64,000 nucleotides of DNA from Anaplasma ovis str. Haibei (GCF_002214625.1 NZ_CP015994.1:992001-1056000); one strand, 5' to 3'; counted from the stretch's first letter, positions 54,146-63,451 are shown. Notes: generated from the sequence alone by a model not told the origin. Numbers and translations are program-made.

Positions 54146-55216
54146 TCAGGTGGTACGGGCCTCCCGGGCAACAGCTGCAAGTATGCCCACAAGCACCATA
54201 CTCGTGAGCATAATACTTCCCCCGTATGATAGGAACGGTAGAGGAATCCCAACTATGGGCAAAATGCCGGTAACCATGCCTACATTGATGAAGAGGTGCA
54301 ACATGAAAAATGCGGAGATCCCCACCGCCATCAGCTTGCTGAAGTTGCAGCGTGCGCACAAGGCAACATATAAGCTGGTATATACCAACACGCTGTACAG
54401 GGCGAACAGCAAAATCACACCCACAAACCCATGCTCCTCGCTAAAAACGGAAAACACGAAATCGGTCTGCTTCTCGGGCAGAAAACCCAATCTGGTCTGG
54501 CTACCGCTCGCAAAGCCCTTGCCGTACACGCCACCAGAACCTATGGCTATTTGTGACTGCAAAGAATTATACCCCATACCCATAGGGTCACGCCCGGGGT
54601 CCAGAAAGGATAGCAGCCTGTTTTTCTGGTAATGATGCAGCATTCCCCATACCACGGGAGACATTGCGCACAGCAGAGATAGGAACAACGCCATGTATCG
54701 CCTATCTGCTACGGCAACAAACATTATGAGCATGGCCATAAGCAACATAATACCCGCGGTGCCCAAGTTGGGTTGTTTAGACACTGAAATTACTAGCGGC
54801 AAGGTGATTATCATTCCCCCAGTGAAATTGCGTAAACTCAGGGATCGGTGTGGGTTTCTGTCATGAAAATATCGGGCCAATGCGAGGATCAGGGAAACTT
54901 TGGCAAACTCCGAGGGTTGCGCGCCAAAGGCGCCTACTTTTAGCCACCTGGTCGCACCCATGGCTGCATGTCCAAAAGCGTGTACCATCAGTAGAAGGCA
55001 AAATGCACCAGCGTACGCCAAGTACGAGTACCTCATATACGACTTTACGCTGACAAATGACGCCGCGATAGATAGAGGTATACACACTGCACAAACGTAC
55101 AAGTGGTGCTCAGCAAAAGGGTGCCAGTGCCCGCCAGCGGAGGAGTATTGGATTCCAAAGCCAACAAGCAGCAGCATGGCCACGTCCAGCAACAGTAAAA
55201 CGCGTATCTTAGACAT
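54146..55216 (-). CDS. rodA: Rod-shape protein RodA (SEDS family)
   Basis: From ATG 55216 the product has 356 residues and about ten membrane helices. SEDS features are ARYFHDRN, GATRWLKVGAFGAQPSEFAKVSLILALA (the QPSE motif), KQPNLGTAG, QSQIAIGSGGVYGKGFASGSQTRLGFLPEKQTDFVFSVFSEEHGFVG and GIPLPFLSYGGS. RodA polymerises glycan strands together with a class B PBP. The ORF is open 18 codons further to 55270. Finding SEDS and MurC genes in one window suggests a working, though perhaps minimal, wall pathway. It is divergent from the thioredoxin-like gene. Confidence 0.95.
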   Translation of the reverse strand: MSKIRVLLLLDVAMLLLVGFGIQYSSAGGHWHPFAEHHLYVCAVCIPLSIAASFVSVKSYMRYSYLAYAGAFCLLLMVHAFGHAAMGATRWLKVGAFGAQPSEFAKVSLILALARYFHDRNPHRSLSLRNFTGGMIITLPLVISVSKQPNLGTAGIMLLMAMLIMFVAVADRRYMALFLSLLCAMSPVVWGMLHHYQKNRLLSFLDPGRDPMGMGYNSLQSQIAIGSGGVYGKGFASGSQTRLGFLPEKQTDFVFSVFSEEHGFVGVILLFALYSVLVYTSLYVALCARCNFSKLMAVGISAFFMLHLFINVGMVTGILPIVGIPLPFLSYGGSIMLTSMVLVGILAAVAREARTT

Positions 55217-55420
55217 CACACACCTCCCCAGCGCTGCAAAAGCAACACGCTTACCACACCGATACAACACCCACGGTGATATAACACAAAACCCCGATTT
55301 GTTATATCCTCAAGTAACGACCCACAGCCCGATGCTATATCCGAACTGATAAAAACCTTGTGAGTTGCCTCTTTGAAGTTCATAATTGTGGCAAGGAAGG
55401 GTCTTGTACGGGGTACGCTT

Positions 55421-55975
55421 ATGGTTCCCAAAGTGCTGTACAACAAGTGTTTCATAGCTGCGTTTTGCATACTTGCGGTTGCGTCATTCATACTAATCGG
55501 CAGCGTGCACAACTACGAGCTGGAGCTGGAGCGGTCCTCGATCAAGATTCAGGAGATTAACTCTGATGAGGCCCTTTATGGCCTGATGTCAAAAATAGGA
55601 GCAGGCCCTACTCTTTTGGTGCTGTACACCTCGTGGTGTAGCAACTGTGTGGAGAAGATGCCTGAAGTTATAGGGGTCATCGGCTCGTACAAAGATGTAG
55701 AGCCTGTAGTTATTTCTCTAGATACTAATAAAGAAAAACTCGCTGGGTTTTTGCTGTCTCAGAGGCAAATAAACTTCGTGCCATATAACGTATCCCCCGC
55801 GTATCACAGCAAGCTTGCCTACGCATTGGCCGGTAAGGGTGTGTATTTTGATGGGCGGATACCGTACATATCGGTACTCGGCAACGGCAGCGCCCCCTCT
55901 GGCAACATCACCAGTTCACGGACACTGCGAGCGGTTATGGATTCTATAACTTCGGGAAAGACCCAAGGTGAGTGA
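55421..55975 (+). CDS. Membrane-anchored thioredoxin-like protein
   Basis: From ATG 55421 (MVPKVLYNKC) the product has 184 residues, with an N-terminal membrane helix (FIAAFCILAVASFILIGSV). An outer domain follows with LLVLYTSWCSNCVEKMPEVIGVI, a CSNC motif in place of CxxC-type CGPC, and VVISLDTNKEKLAGFL and IPYISVLGNGSAPSGNI. This is the TlpA/ResA/CcmG-like thioredoxin fold, presumably acting in the periplasm on cytochrome c or other disulfide-containing proteins. The frame upstream to 55373 is open but not signal-like. purE starts at 55968, overlapping its end by eight bases. Confidence 0.82.
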   Translation: MVPKVLYNKCFIAAFCILAVASFILIGSVHNYELELERSSIKIQEINSDEALYGLMSKIGAGPTLLVLYTSWCSNCVEKMPEVIGVIGSYKDVEPVVISLDTNKEKLAGFLLSQRQINFVPYNVSPAYHSKLAYALAGKGVYFDGRIPYISVLGNGSAPSGNITSSRTLRAVMDSITSGKTQGE

Positions 55976-56468
55976 GAGTGGCGCGCAAGTATCGGTGGTG
56001 ATGGGCAGCAAGTCTGACTTTCCCACCATGAGCGCCACAACGTTGGCTTTGGATGAGCTGCGCATTGAATTTGAAGTGCTGGTAGTCTCGGCCCACAGAA
56101 CACCAGACAGGCTGTATGACTTCGCGAAAACCGCGCACACAAGGGGGATCAAAGTCATAGTAGCAGGTGCGGGCGGGGCGGCACACTTACCAGGAATGGT
56201 TGCCTCCTTGACAAGTATTCCCGTCATAGGTGTGCCCATAAAGAGCGAGTGCTTGAATGGGCTAGACAGCTTGTTATCCATAGCACAAATGCCCAGAGGG
56301 ACCCCGGTCGCTACTATGTCTATTGGAGCAGCGGGAGCCGCAAATGCTGCTGTGTTTGCGGCCACAATACTCGGGTTAAGCGATGCTAACGTGCGGCACA
56401 GGCTTGTAGAGTGGAAAGCAAAGCTTACAGCTGCGGTGAATGTGTCACCTTTTGAGGGCGAACACTAG
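55968..56468 (+). CDS. purE: 5-(carboxyamino)imidazole ribonucleotide mutase
   Basis: The 166-residue class I PurE reads VSVVMGSKSDFPTMSATTLALDELRIEFEVLVVSAHRTPDRLYDFA. The catalytic His is in SAHRTP, and IVAGAGGAAHLPGMVASLTSIPVIGVP with GVPVATMSIG-like segments follow. It moves the carboxyl group to form CAIR in purine synthesis. The start is GTG 55968 and overlaps the end of the thioredoxin-like gene by eight bases, so the two are co-transcribed. Its last 44 bases overlap the convergent coiled-coil gene. Confidence 0.95.
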   Translation: MSESGAQVSVVMGSKSDFPTMSATTLALDELRIEFEVLVVSAHRTPDRLYDFAKTAHTRGIKVIVAGAGGAAHLPGMVASLTSIPVIGVPIKSECLNGLDSLLSIAQMPRGTPVATMSIGAAGAANAAVFAATILGLSDANVRHRLVEWKAKLTAAVNVSPFEGEH

Positions 56469-58401
56469 TAGTCCAGGTGGTATGAGACGCCGTACCTGGC
56501 ATGAGTACAGCACCACCTACGCTGGAACCAGGCGGCGCGGAGCTGCCATGCGTATCTTGATCAGAGCAACCACCAGTAGCCCAGGGGAATGGTATACCTT
56601 GCATGAATACCGTCGCACCGTCTACATTGGAACCAGGAGTCGCAGAACTACTACGCACATCAACGCGGACGTCTTCCGCTATAGACGCGAGTCGTGAGCA
56701 CACGTCAGTCATCTGCTCAACAGAGTTTTTCATGTGATCTATAACCATAGCAGAAGTCATTAAGTACGGAAGATAAACAAAAAACCCGTCATTTTCCTCA
56801 ATAAAGCGCTTCACCTTTTGTAGTTGTTCCGGCAATGGTGTACTGTCACTGGATTGCTCCGTAGCTTTACTTGCTGCACGTATAAAAGCGGTATATTCAG
56901 CCTCATCCGCAAACACAGCCTTTTCGCCGAATAGTGCACGATCAAGCTGGCGTAGCACATCTCTACACTTTACAATTTCATCTTTGGTGTAACCTTGCTC
57001 CTTTTCTACTATTTTTTGTACAGTAGACAAGACCGCCTTTATTTTCTTGGCCATGTCATCTATCTTCTTATGTACATAGTATGACTTTTTCTCGCCCTTA
57101 GTGTTGTGGGTTTCATACTTAAGCGAGTTCTCGATATTCTTGTACGAACTGATGGTTGTTGAAATATCTTCAGCTTCTTTGAGTGCCCGTTTGAGTAGGC
57201 AGCACACGTTTACCACGGAGTTTTTGTCTACGTTCCATATGTTGTACATGGTACGCAAGCTTCGCATGCGGTCATCTAATATCGCCATTACTTCCCGTGC
57301 AACAAGCCCGCTACTCTTTTCCAGATAGTCAGATACACTCTTCTGAAGGGCTAGGAAGCCATCGCTTACTTCCGAAACTTTCTTTAGCACTTCAGCAAGA
57401 TGCGCCTTCACCGCGCCGTCAACAAGGTGTTGCATTGATCCCGCAGCTATACGCGCATCTTCGATAAGAGCGCGCGCGTCATCCAAATAGCGCACCAACT
57501 CATTACCCATATCCCTCAGGCGCTCTTCGGTGCTCTCTAGAATGCTCTTGGTTCTGGCAAGATTCCACTCGAGCGCGTCGTCGGTGTGTTTTCTAATCTC
57601 CTCAACAAGGCCGGGAATACGCCGGTTGATAGCGCTGATTTCGTTGTCTAGTCGGAGCCGGAACTTCTGCATGTCGTCCAGCTCCCCGACACACATAAGA
57701 ATGCCTTGTTGCACGAATTGTAGTTGCTTCATACTAGCATCTGCAACAGACACTACAGCAGCCTGCAGGGCGAGCCTGCCGTGCGCAATTTTTGCCTGAA
57801 CCTCATGGCATGCTTCGTACTTTTTCATCAAAGTGTCTATTGCAGCCGTGTGAGCCCTCTTGTAGTTGCGTCCGCTAAGTGTTATATACAGCCCCAAACA
57901 AATTACCCCGATTAGCAGGGGCAGCGCCATGGCAAATGCGATTTTTAGTGTGAGCGGATACGGACCGGAAAATACCGCTCCCACGCCCCGGAAAAAGCCC
58001 GGAGCAAGGGCCCTAGAAATTTTCAACGCATTTCGGACAAGTATCGCAGTTGATATGGAAAACATCAGCACCATTACACACAGCACTACGGGTGCTGTGA
58101 CTTTCCGGGTATTATGCGCCAGTGCAACATAGTCATTGAAGGCTTCGTGTTGTTCGTCCTGACATTGCGCAAGTTCACTCTCTAGGCGTACTAATTTCCT
58201 GTGTAAAACGGTAATACGGTTTTTAAGCTCGGCGAGATTTTCGTCGGTACTATGATCTTGGTGGGAACCACTATCCCGCGATTCTGCTTTACTTTTGCTT
58301 GCAGATCGATGCTTGCTGTCAGACTCTCCAGTGCCCTTGGCATGTGAGTTTTTTTCTAATCCGAGATCGGAGTTGTCAGTAGTGCGCTGTTCTAAAGGCA
58401 T
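56425..58401 (-). CDS. Large two-helix coiled-coil protein, unknown
   Basis: From ATG 58401, which has GGAGGG about four bases upstream, the product has 658 residues. A charged, Ser/Lys/Asp-rich N-terminal tail (about 1-55) leads into a short coiled coil (LAELKNRITVLHRKLVRLESELAQCQDE). Two membrane segments follow (VVLCVMVLMFSISTAILV near 106 and KIAFAMALPLLIGVICLGLYI near 155), then about 400 residues of predicted helical, coiled-coil-rich sequence. The C-terminal 60 residues are Gly/Ser/Thr/Pro-rich with an imperfect repeat (SSATPGSNVDGATVFM against SSAPPGSSVGGAVLM). I recognise no domain. It could be a membrane-tethered scaffold or host-facing protein. Its 3' end overlaps purE antisense by 44 bases. 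Confidence 0.8.
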   Translation of the reverse strand: MPLEQRTTDNSDLGLEKNSHAKGTGESDSKHRSASKSKAESRDSGSHQDHSTDENLAELKNRITVLHRKLVRLESELAQCQDEQHEAFNDYVALAHNTRKVTAPVVLCVMVLMFSISTAILVRNALKISRALAPGFFRGVGAVFSGPYPLTLKIAFAMALPLLIGVICLGLYITLSGRNYKRAHTAAIDTLMKKYEACHEVQAKIAHGRLALQAAVVSVADASMKQLQFVQQGILMCVGELDDMQKFRLRLDNEISAINRRIPGLVEEIRKHTDDALEWNLARTKSILESTEERLRDMGNELVRYLDDARALIEDARIAAGSMQHLVDGAVKAHLAEVLKKVSEVSDGFLALQKSVSDYLEKSSGLVAREVMAILDDRMRSLRTMYNIWNVDKNSVVNVCCLLKRALKEAEDISTTISSYKNIENSLKYETHNTKGEKKSYYVHKKIDDMAKKIKAVLSTVQKIVEKEQGYTKDEIVKCRDVLRQLDRALFGEKAVFADEAEYTAFIRAASKATEQSSDSTPLPEQLQKVKRFIEENDGFFVYLPYLMTSAMVIDHMKNSVEQMTDVCSRLASIAEDVRVDVRSSSATPGSNVDGATVFMQGIPFPWATGGCSDQDTHGSSAPPGSSVGGAVLMPGTASHTTWTTSVRPQKVTHSPQL

Positions 58402-58790
58402 AAACCCTCCACGTTTTGAATCACAAGACAAAAAGAACGAACCCCCTGCTTGATGAGCAGTGCGTCATCAACTTCAGCGGATTACACAGGATCTACATAG
58501 GAAACAGTCCAACAAGCGCGCGCGTTGCGCGCGCAACCCTTGAACAGCATCTCCACGCAGCGTTGTGGATACCTACACTAAGCAGGTGTAACCACGTGCT
58601 GCACCGTCAAGCTAACATAGTGACGTGTACGCATCAACAAGAACAAAGATTAAGGCTTACAATTTTAAGTTGTCGTCAATGATATGGTAGTAAAGTGCTC
58701 GGAAGCCCTACTATCGGGACGTATTTAACTTGCTTGGAAAATGCCCTAAACAGGTGTACCATTGGCGCCTGTTCCTTTACTGTCCTCCCT
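58402..58790. other. Gene-free stretch between the coiled-coil gene and ispD
   Basis: About 390 bases with divergent flanking genes. It contains a GC-alternating palindrome (58516-58536) and TGTGGATA at 58564-58571, a near DnaA-box sequence, but only one such box. The frame from 58695 reaches ispD but its first part is not part of the enzyme. Confidence 0.5.
58516..58536. repeat. GC-alternating palindrome
   Basis: GCGCGCGCG, then TTGCGCGCGCAA, a perfect 12-base palindrome (58525-58536). The two GC-alternating runs flank the TT and can also pair with each other as a hairpin. Alternating GC of this length can adopt Z-DNA. It lies between two divergent genes, where promoters must be. Confidence 0.85.
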
Positions 58791-59504
58791 ATGCACGGTT
58801 GTGTGATGGTCGTTGTAGCTGCAGGAGAGGGTAGCAGACTTGGTATTGCTGGGTTGCCCAAGCAATATATGAAAATTCACAACCAAGCAGTACTGTGGTA
58901 TTCCATCACCAGCTCATTCGCGCCTTACATGCATAAGGTAAGGGTTGTGATAAGAGAGGGGCATGACGTACTGTACCAGAATGCCATAAAGTCTCTGCCT
59001 CCGGCAATTGCAGACAGGCTTCTACCCCCCGTATATGGGGGCGATAGAAGGCAGGATTCTGTACGCGTAGGTTTGGAAAGCCTAGATGGCATGAAGCCCA
59101 GTATTGTGGCAATCCACGATGCATGCCGTCCATTTGCACAAGCAATACCAGAAAGTAGCGTCACAGATGCGCTTGCACAGCATTCGGGGGTTGTCCAGGT
59201 TTTGCCTGTTGTTGATACAATACAGGTTGTGTCAGACAATGCCATAGTGGGGAACGTCGATCGGGAGACTGCTCGTATAGTGCAAACTCCACAGGTGTAC
59301 AGATACCGAGATGCGCTTGCATGCCACAATGCAATGTACCGTACAGACCCTGACAGACACTTCACGGACGATTCGTCAGTCATGCTAGAGTGTGGAATGT
59401 CAGTTGCAGTTGTTGAGGGGAGTCGCAACAATTTTAAAATTACCGCAGCCGAAGACATACTGCGAGCAGAGCTACATCTTTTCAGTAGTGCTCCCCACAA
59501 TTAA
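58791..59504 (+). CDS. ispD: 2-C-methyl-D-erythritol 4-phosphate cytidylyltransferase
   Basis: From ATG 58791 the product has 237 residues, with the nucleotide-binding start VVVAAGEGSRLGIAGLPKQYMKI, the block AIHDACRPFA, VVDTIQVV and the FTDDSSVMLECG motif near the C-terminus. It transfers CMP to MEP in the non-mevalonate isoprenoid pathway. The open frame runs upstream to 58695, but those residues are not part of the fold. ispF follows 78 bases downstream, as in many bacteria where the two are adjacent or fused. Confidence 0.93.
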   Translation: MHGCVMVVVAAGEGSRLGIAGLPKQYMKIHNQAVLWYSITSSFAPYMHKVRVVIREGHDVLYQNAIKSLPPAIADRLLPPVYGGDRRQDSVRVGLESLDGMKPSIVAIHDACRPFAQAIPESSVTDALAQHSGVVQVLPVVDTIQVVSDNAIVGNVDRETARIVQTPQVYRYRDALACHNAMYRTDPDRHFTDDSSVMLECGMSVAVVEGSRNNFKITAAEDILRAELHLFSSAPHN

Positions 59505-59582
59505 AGTGAGTTACCCTACAAGTGGTTGCGGGCTGCCCTTTGCTGCTATAAACTGCCATTTTGGTCATCACGGTGTTAGAGT

Positions 59583-60119
59583 GTGCCTTTCAGGGTGGGC
59601 GTAGGTTATGATATGCACAGGTTTGCTGACTCTCCACCTGAAAGCGGCTACATTGTCCTGTGCGGGGTGGAAATAGCATTCCACAGGAAAATAGAAGCGC
59701 ACTCAGACGGTGATGTAGGCACACACGCGTTGGTGGATGCCTTGTTAGGTTGTGTGGGAGAGGGGAGCATAGGTGAGCATTTTCCTAACACAGACCCAAG
59801 ATGGAAGTGTATGAGTTCTACTCACTTTTTGTTGGAGGCCCAGAATAAGGCCCTGACTAAAGGTTATGCTATGCTGAATTTTGACCTTACCATGGTCTGT
59901 GAGCTCCCAAAAATTATCCCGCATGTTCACCGGATGAAGTTGTTCATGTCCAAGCTACTTGGCATGGATACCTCAGCAATAAACATAAAAGCGGTGACCA
60001 CGGAAAAGCTTGGGTCTATTGGACGAGGTGAAGGAATTGCAGCGCACGCCGTGGTGCTGTGCCGCAAAATTGCCGAGACAGCACCCAACCCGGGCAGTAA
60101 AAATCCTAGTGGCACATAG
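59583..60119 (+). CDS. ispF: 2-C-methyl-D-erythritol 2,4-cyclodiphosphate synthase
   Basis: The 178-residue product has metal ligands Asp10 and His12 (VGVGYDMHRF), the segment IEAHSDGDVGTHALVDALLG, IGEHFPNTDPRWK, and MLNFDLTMVCELPKI. The C-terminus carries VTTEKLGSIGRGEGIAAHAVVL, which includes the conserved T-T-T/E-x-L-G motif. It makes the cyclodiphosphate from CDP-ME-2P and is a trimer. The start is GTG 59583. The spacing of 78 bases to ispD suggests one operon. The length is slightly longer than usual because of a short tail. Confidence 0.95.
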   Translation: MPFRVGVGYDMHRFADSPPESGYIVLCGVEIAFHRKIEAHSDGDVGTHALVDALLGCVGEGSIGEHFPNTDPRWKCMSSTHFLLEAQNKALTKGYAMLNFDLTMVCELPKIIPHVHRMKLFMSKLLGMDTSAINIKAVTTEKLGSIGRGEGIAAHAVVLCRKIAETAPNPGSKNPSGT

Positions 60120-60294
60120 TGTTTGCAAATCCGCTTAATGCAATCTCGGCTCTGGAGCCCGTTGGGCGGCTTGGAGCTTGTGGCTGGCGACATGAGGCTC
60201 ATACAAGGGTTAGGTGGGAGGAAGTAAATGTAGTACCTCAAATTTTGATTCGGTGTTAGAATGCCCCTGCTACGGAGACAATTATAAGTTCGTT

Positions 60295-61389
60295 ATGGGG
60301 TTAAATTGCGGGATAGTGGGGCTACCCAACGTGGGGAAGTCTACTTTGTTCAATGCGCTCACCAAGACTATGGCGGCAGAAATGGCCAATTACCCGTTTT
60401 GCACGATTGAGCCTAACAAGGGCATGTCCGCAGTTCGCGATTCGAGGCTCAAGGCGCTGGCATCCACAGCAGGCTCCCAAAATGTCGTGTTCAGCCAAGT
60501 GGAGTTTGTAGACATTGCGGGGCTGGTTAGGGGGGCAAGTGGCGGCGAAGGGTTGGGAAACAAATTTCTCGGCCACATAAGAGAAGTAGATGCAATAATG
60601 CACGTGCTGCGCTGTTTTGAAGACAGTGACGTCAGCCATGTACACCAAGTTGTTGATCCGATTAGTGATGCGGAAGTGGTGGAGATGGAGCTGATTATGG
60701 CCGATATAGACAGCGTCAAGCGCCGCTTACCAAATTTGGAAAAGGCAATCAAATCCGGCAAGGAAGACAAGGGCAAGCTTGTTGTGTTGGAGGAAATTCT
60801 TAAAACTCTTGAAAGCGGACAGCCCGCAAGAAGTGCTATTGGCAGCGTGGATCCGGAAGAACTAAAACAGTTGCAACTCCTCTCGAGCAAGCCTGTAATG
60901 TACGTATGTAACGTCGAGGATACAAACGTGGTGGGGGGCAATGCTCTCTCGGCTCTGGTTAGCAAAATGGCTGAGGCCAGGGGCAGTAAATGCTGTTATC
61001 TCTCAGCAAAGCTGGAGACTGATGTCCTTAGCATTGACGACGAAGAAGAAAGAAGAACTTTTTTGGCAGAGATTGGCATGGAGGAACCAGGCATAGATGT
61101 TGCGGTGCGCAATATGTATGCACTGCTAGATTTGATAACCTTCTTCACCGTAGGACCAAAAGAGGCTCGGGCATGGCCAATTAAGCGGAATACCAAGGCC
61201 GACAAGGCCGCTGGAGTTATACATACTGATTTTGAAAAGGGATTTATCAAGGCAGAAACCACGAGTTTTCAGGATTATGTGCAGTATGGCGGCGAATCTG
61301 GATGTAGGGAGGCAGGGAAGATGAGGTTTGAGGGAAGGGACTACGTGGTGCAGGATGGGGACGTAATACATTTTAGGGTAAACAAGTAA
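60295..61389 (+). CDS. ychF: Redox-regulated ATPase/GTPase YchF
   Basis: From ATG 60295 the product has 364 residues, matching E. coli YchF (363). G1 GLPNVGKST is at residues 9-17. The segment VVFSQVEFVDIAGLVRGASGGEGLGNKFLGHIREVDAIMHVLRCFEDSDV is highly conserved in the family. The C-terminal TGS domain contains GVIHTDFEKGFIKAETTSFQDY and ends VQDGDVIHFRVNK. It is an OBG-family NTPase associated with ribosomes and the oxidative stress response. The frame upstream to 60214 is open but not YchF. It stands alone. Confidence 0.97.
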   Translation: MGLNCGIVGLPNVGKSTLFNALTKTMAAEMANYPFCTIEPNKGMSAVRDSRLKALASTAGSQNVVFSQVEFVDIAGLVRGASGGEGLGNKFLGHIREVDAIMHVLRCFEDSDVSHVHQVVDPISDAEVVEMELIMADIDSVKRRLPNLEKAIKSGKEDKGKLVVLEEILKTLESGQPARSAIGSVDPEELKQLQLLSSKPVMYVCNVEDTNVVGGNALSALVSKMAEARGSKCCYLSAKLETDVLSIDDEEERRTFLAEIGMEEPGIDVAVRNMYALLDLITFFTVGPKEARAWPIKRNTKADKAAGVIHTDFEKGFIKAETTSFQDYVQYGGESGCREAGKMRFEGRDYVVQDGDVIHFRVNK

Positions 61390-61835
61390 TATGTACTACT
61401 TCCCCCAGCCCTGCATAACTGCAGTTGCAACCTAACCCCGCTGCGGGGGCCACTACACTAAACTGTACTTTAGCACCAAGTTTGTATCCGTAGCTGACCC
61501 GAGTATGGGAGCAGTTGTGCCTACTATTGGCATGCGGCACTTCCCAGTTTCGCTATGGTACATACGCGTTAGTCATCCAAAGGATTATGCTTCCCGTTGT
61601 GGATGAGACGATACTGACCATGCACACGAAAGATAGACAGGCGTGTCTGGCTGGGGCTGTTGCAGTTATGTGATGTAGATGAGGGCACTGCAGGCTGCGC
61701 GCAAGCGATGATCGATCAACACATCTCCCCGTGGGCATATGGGGCGGTGTAGCAGCCCAGCAAGCCATCTACACCATCTACACCAACTATGGCTCCAACC
61801 AGATTCTCCTAAATGGCGAACAGTGAAGATTCCAG
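61390..61835. other. Gene-free stretch between ychF and tldD
   Basis: About 446 bases between convergent genes. I find no convincing gene; the small minus-strand frame at 61553-61768 has no recognisable product. No tRNA, repeat or strong terminator was noticed. Confidence 0.5.
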
Positions 61836-63257
61836 CTACATGTCTGTGCCGCCAACTGTGATCGCATCAATCTTCAACGTTGGTTGACCAACGCACACTG
61901 GCACATTTTGGCCGTTTTTGGAGCACGTGCCAGTGCCGGTATCTAGCGACAAATCGTTGCCAACCATAGATACCTTTTTGAGGATGTCAGGCCCACTTCC
62001 AATAAGCGTAGCGCCCCTCAGCGGGCGCCCCATTTTACCATCTTCAATCATGTAGCTTTCCGAAGCCGAAAACACAAACTGGCCCGAGGTAATGTCGACT
62101 TGTCCGCCACCAAAATCAGCAGCATATATTCCACGTTTTACACTTGAAACTATCTCATCAGGGGCGTAGCTACCGGGCAGCATGTATGTGTTTGTCATGC
62201 GCGGCATTACAACACTTTTGTAGTTTTCTCTTCTACCATTGCCAGTGGAGGACGCATCCATAAGCTTGGAGTTCATGTTGTCATGCATGTATGACACGAG
62301 AACCCCATTTTCTATTAGCACGTTGTAACGAGATGCGGTGCCTTCATCATCTATGCTTATAGACCCTCTACGGCCCTCCATCGCCCCATTATCAACAACC
62401 GTGATGCCTTCTGCGGCTACTCTGGTTCCCATGGCGTCAGAAAAGGCAGAGATCTTCTTACGATTAAAATCACTCTCCAAGCCATGACCTACAGCTTCAT
62501 GCAATAGCACCCCGGGGAACCCTGGCCCAAGTACTACGGTTATCTCCCCCGCGGGAGCGGCCACTGCCTCCATGTTTACCATAGATTGGCGCAGGGCCTC
62601 ATCTGCGACTTTCTTCCACTGAGCCTCACTAACAAATTCTGAGCATAATGCCCTGCCCCCATGGCCCGACCTACCGTATTCTTTTCTACCACCTTTCTCT
62701 AGAAGTACGTATACGTCAAGTCTGACCAACGGCCTTACATCACCAACTTCGCTGCCGTCTTTCTTCACAATGCGTACTATTTGCCACTGAGTGCTAATTG
62801 CAACCTTGACCTGGGTTACGTGTGTATTGGCGCTGCGCAAATATGCGTCTATGGCCTGTAGCACGGCTACTTTGTTTGTGAATGGTACTTCGCTTACAGG
62901 GTTTGTCTGAGGATACAGTTGTGCACCAGACCCGCACAAACTCACCACATGTGCTCCCCCCTTGCTACCTGCATTTTTAACTAGGGAGGCGGCTTTACGT
63001 ATCTCATGTTCGTTTATTTCAGAAGAGCACACAATGGTAGTGCTTTCTCCACAGAAAGAACGAAGGCCGAAACCCTTGCGAAAGCTAAAATCGGCGTTCT
63101 TTACCACACCGTTTTCCAGGCTGAGAGACTCTGAATTGCAAAATTCTAGGAACAGTTCCCCCCCATCAGAGCGGTGCAATGCATCTCTAACGAGCCCGCC
63201 TAGCTTCTCCCTATCTACTTGAGCGAAGAACACCCTCTCCGCATCGAAAACTTCCAT
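61836..63257 (-). CDS. tldD: Metalloprotease TldD
   Basis: The 473-residue product has the zinc motif HEAVGHGLESDF (His253, Glu254, His258) after GFPGVLLHE. The block EGTASRYNVLIENGVLVSYMHD and the C-terminal region GGGQVDITSGQFVFSASESYMIEDGKMGRPLRGATLIGSGPDILKKVSMVGNDL follow. TldD works with TldE/PmbA as a heterodimer that degrades unfolded peptides. It is also needed for maturation of some modified peptides. TldE is not in the window. The divergent tRNA-Leu lies about 110 bases upstream. Confidence 0.96.
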   Translation of the reverse strand: MEVFDAERVFFAQVDREKLGGLVRDALHRSDGGELFLEFCNSESLSLENGVVKNADFSFRKGFGLRSFCGESTTIVCSSEINEHEIRKAASLVKNAGSKGGAHVVSLCGSGAQLYPQTNPVSEVPFTNKVAVLQAIDAYLRSANTHVTQVKVAISTQWQIVRIVKKDGSEVGDVRPLVRLDVYVLLEKGGRKEYGRSGHGGRALCSEFVSEAQWKKVADEALRQSMVNMEAVAAPAGEITVVLGPGFPGVLLHEAVGHGLESDFNRKKISAFSDAMGTRVAAEGITVVDNGAMEGRRGSISIDDEGTASRYNVLIENGVLVSYMHDNMNSKLMDASSTGNGRRENYKSVVMPRMTNTYMLPGSYAPDEIVSSVKRGIYAADFGGGQVDITSGQFVFSASESYMIEDGKMGRPLRGATLIGSGPDILKKVSMVGNDLSLDTGTGTCSKNGQNVPVCVGQPTLKIDAITVGGTDM

Positions 63258-63367
63258 TCCGGCTCTTTTGTCTGTATAAACTGTAACAATATACTTTGCG
63301 GTCTTGAATAATCAATCTAATTCGGGAGTGCACAGCCTCCTTGGTGAGTAGCTTCCGGTGGTATAAA

Positions 63368-63451
63368 GTCCGAATGGCGGAATTGGTAGACGCGCTAGCT
63401 TCAGGTGCTAGTGGCCTTACGGTCGTGGAAGTTCGAGTCTTCTTTCGGGCA
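63368..63451 (+). tRNA. tRNA-Leu (CAG)
   Basis: An 84-nt cloverleaf with acceptor arms GTCCGAA / TTCGGGC and discriminator A. D-arm GGCGGAATTGGTAGACGC, anticodon stem-loop CTAGC-TTCAGGT-GCTAG with anticodon CAG, a long variable arm and T-loop AGTTCGAGTCT are present. It stands alone upstream of the edge frame. Confidence 0.95.

Noticed and set aside
58402-58790. Possible replication origin (DnaA-like box plus GC palindrome)
   Set aside because: Only one near-match to a DnaA box, no AT-rich unwinding element, and the flanking genes are not those at the known Anaplasmataceae origin.
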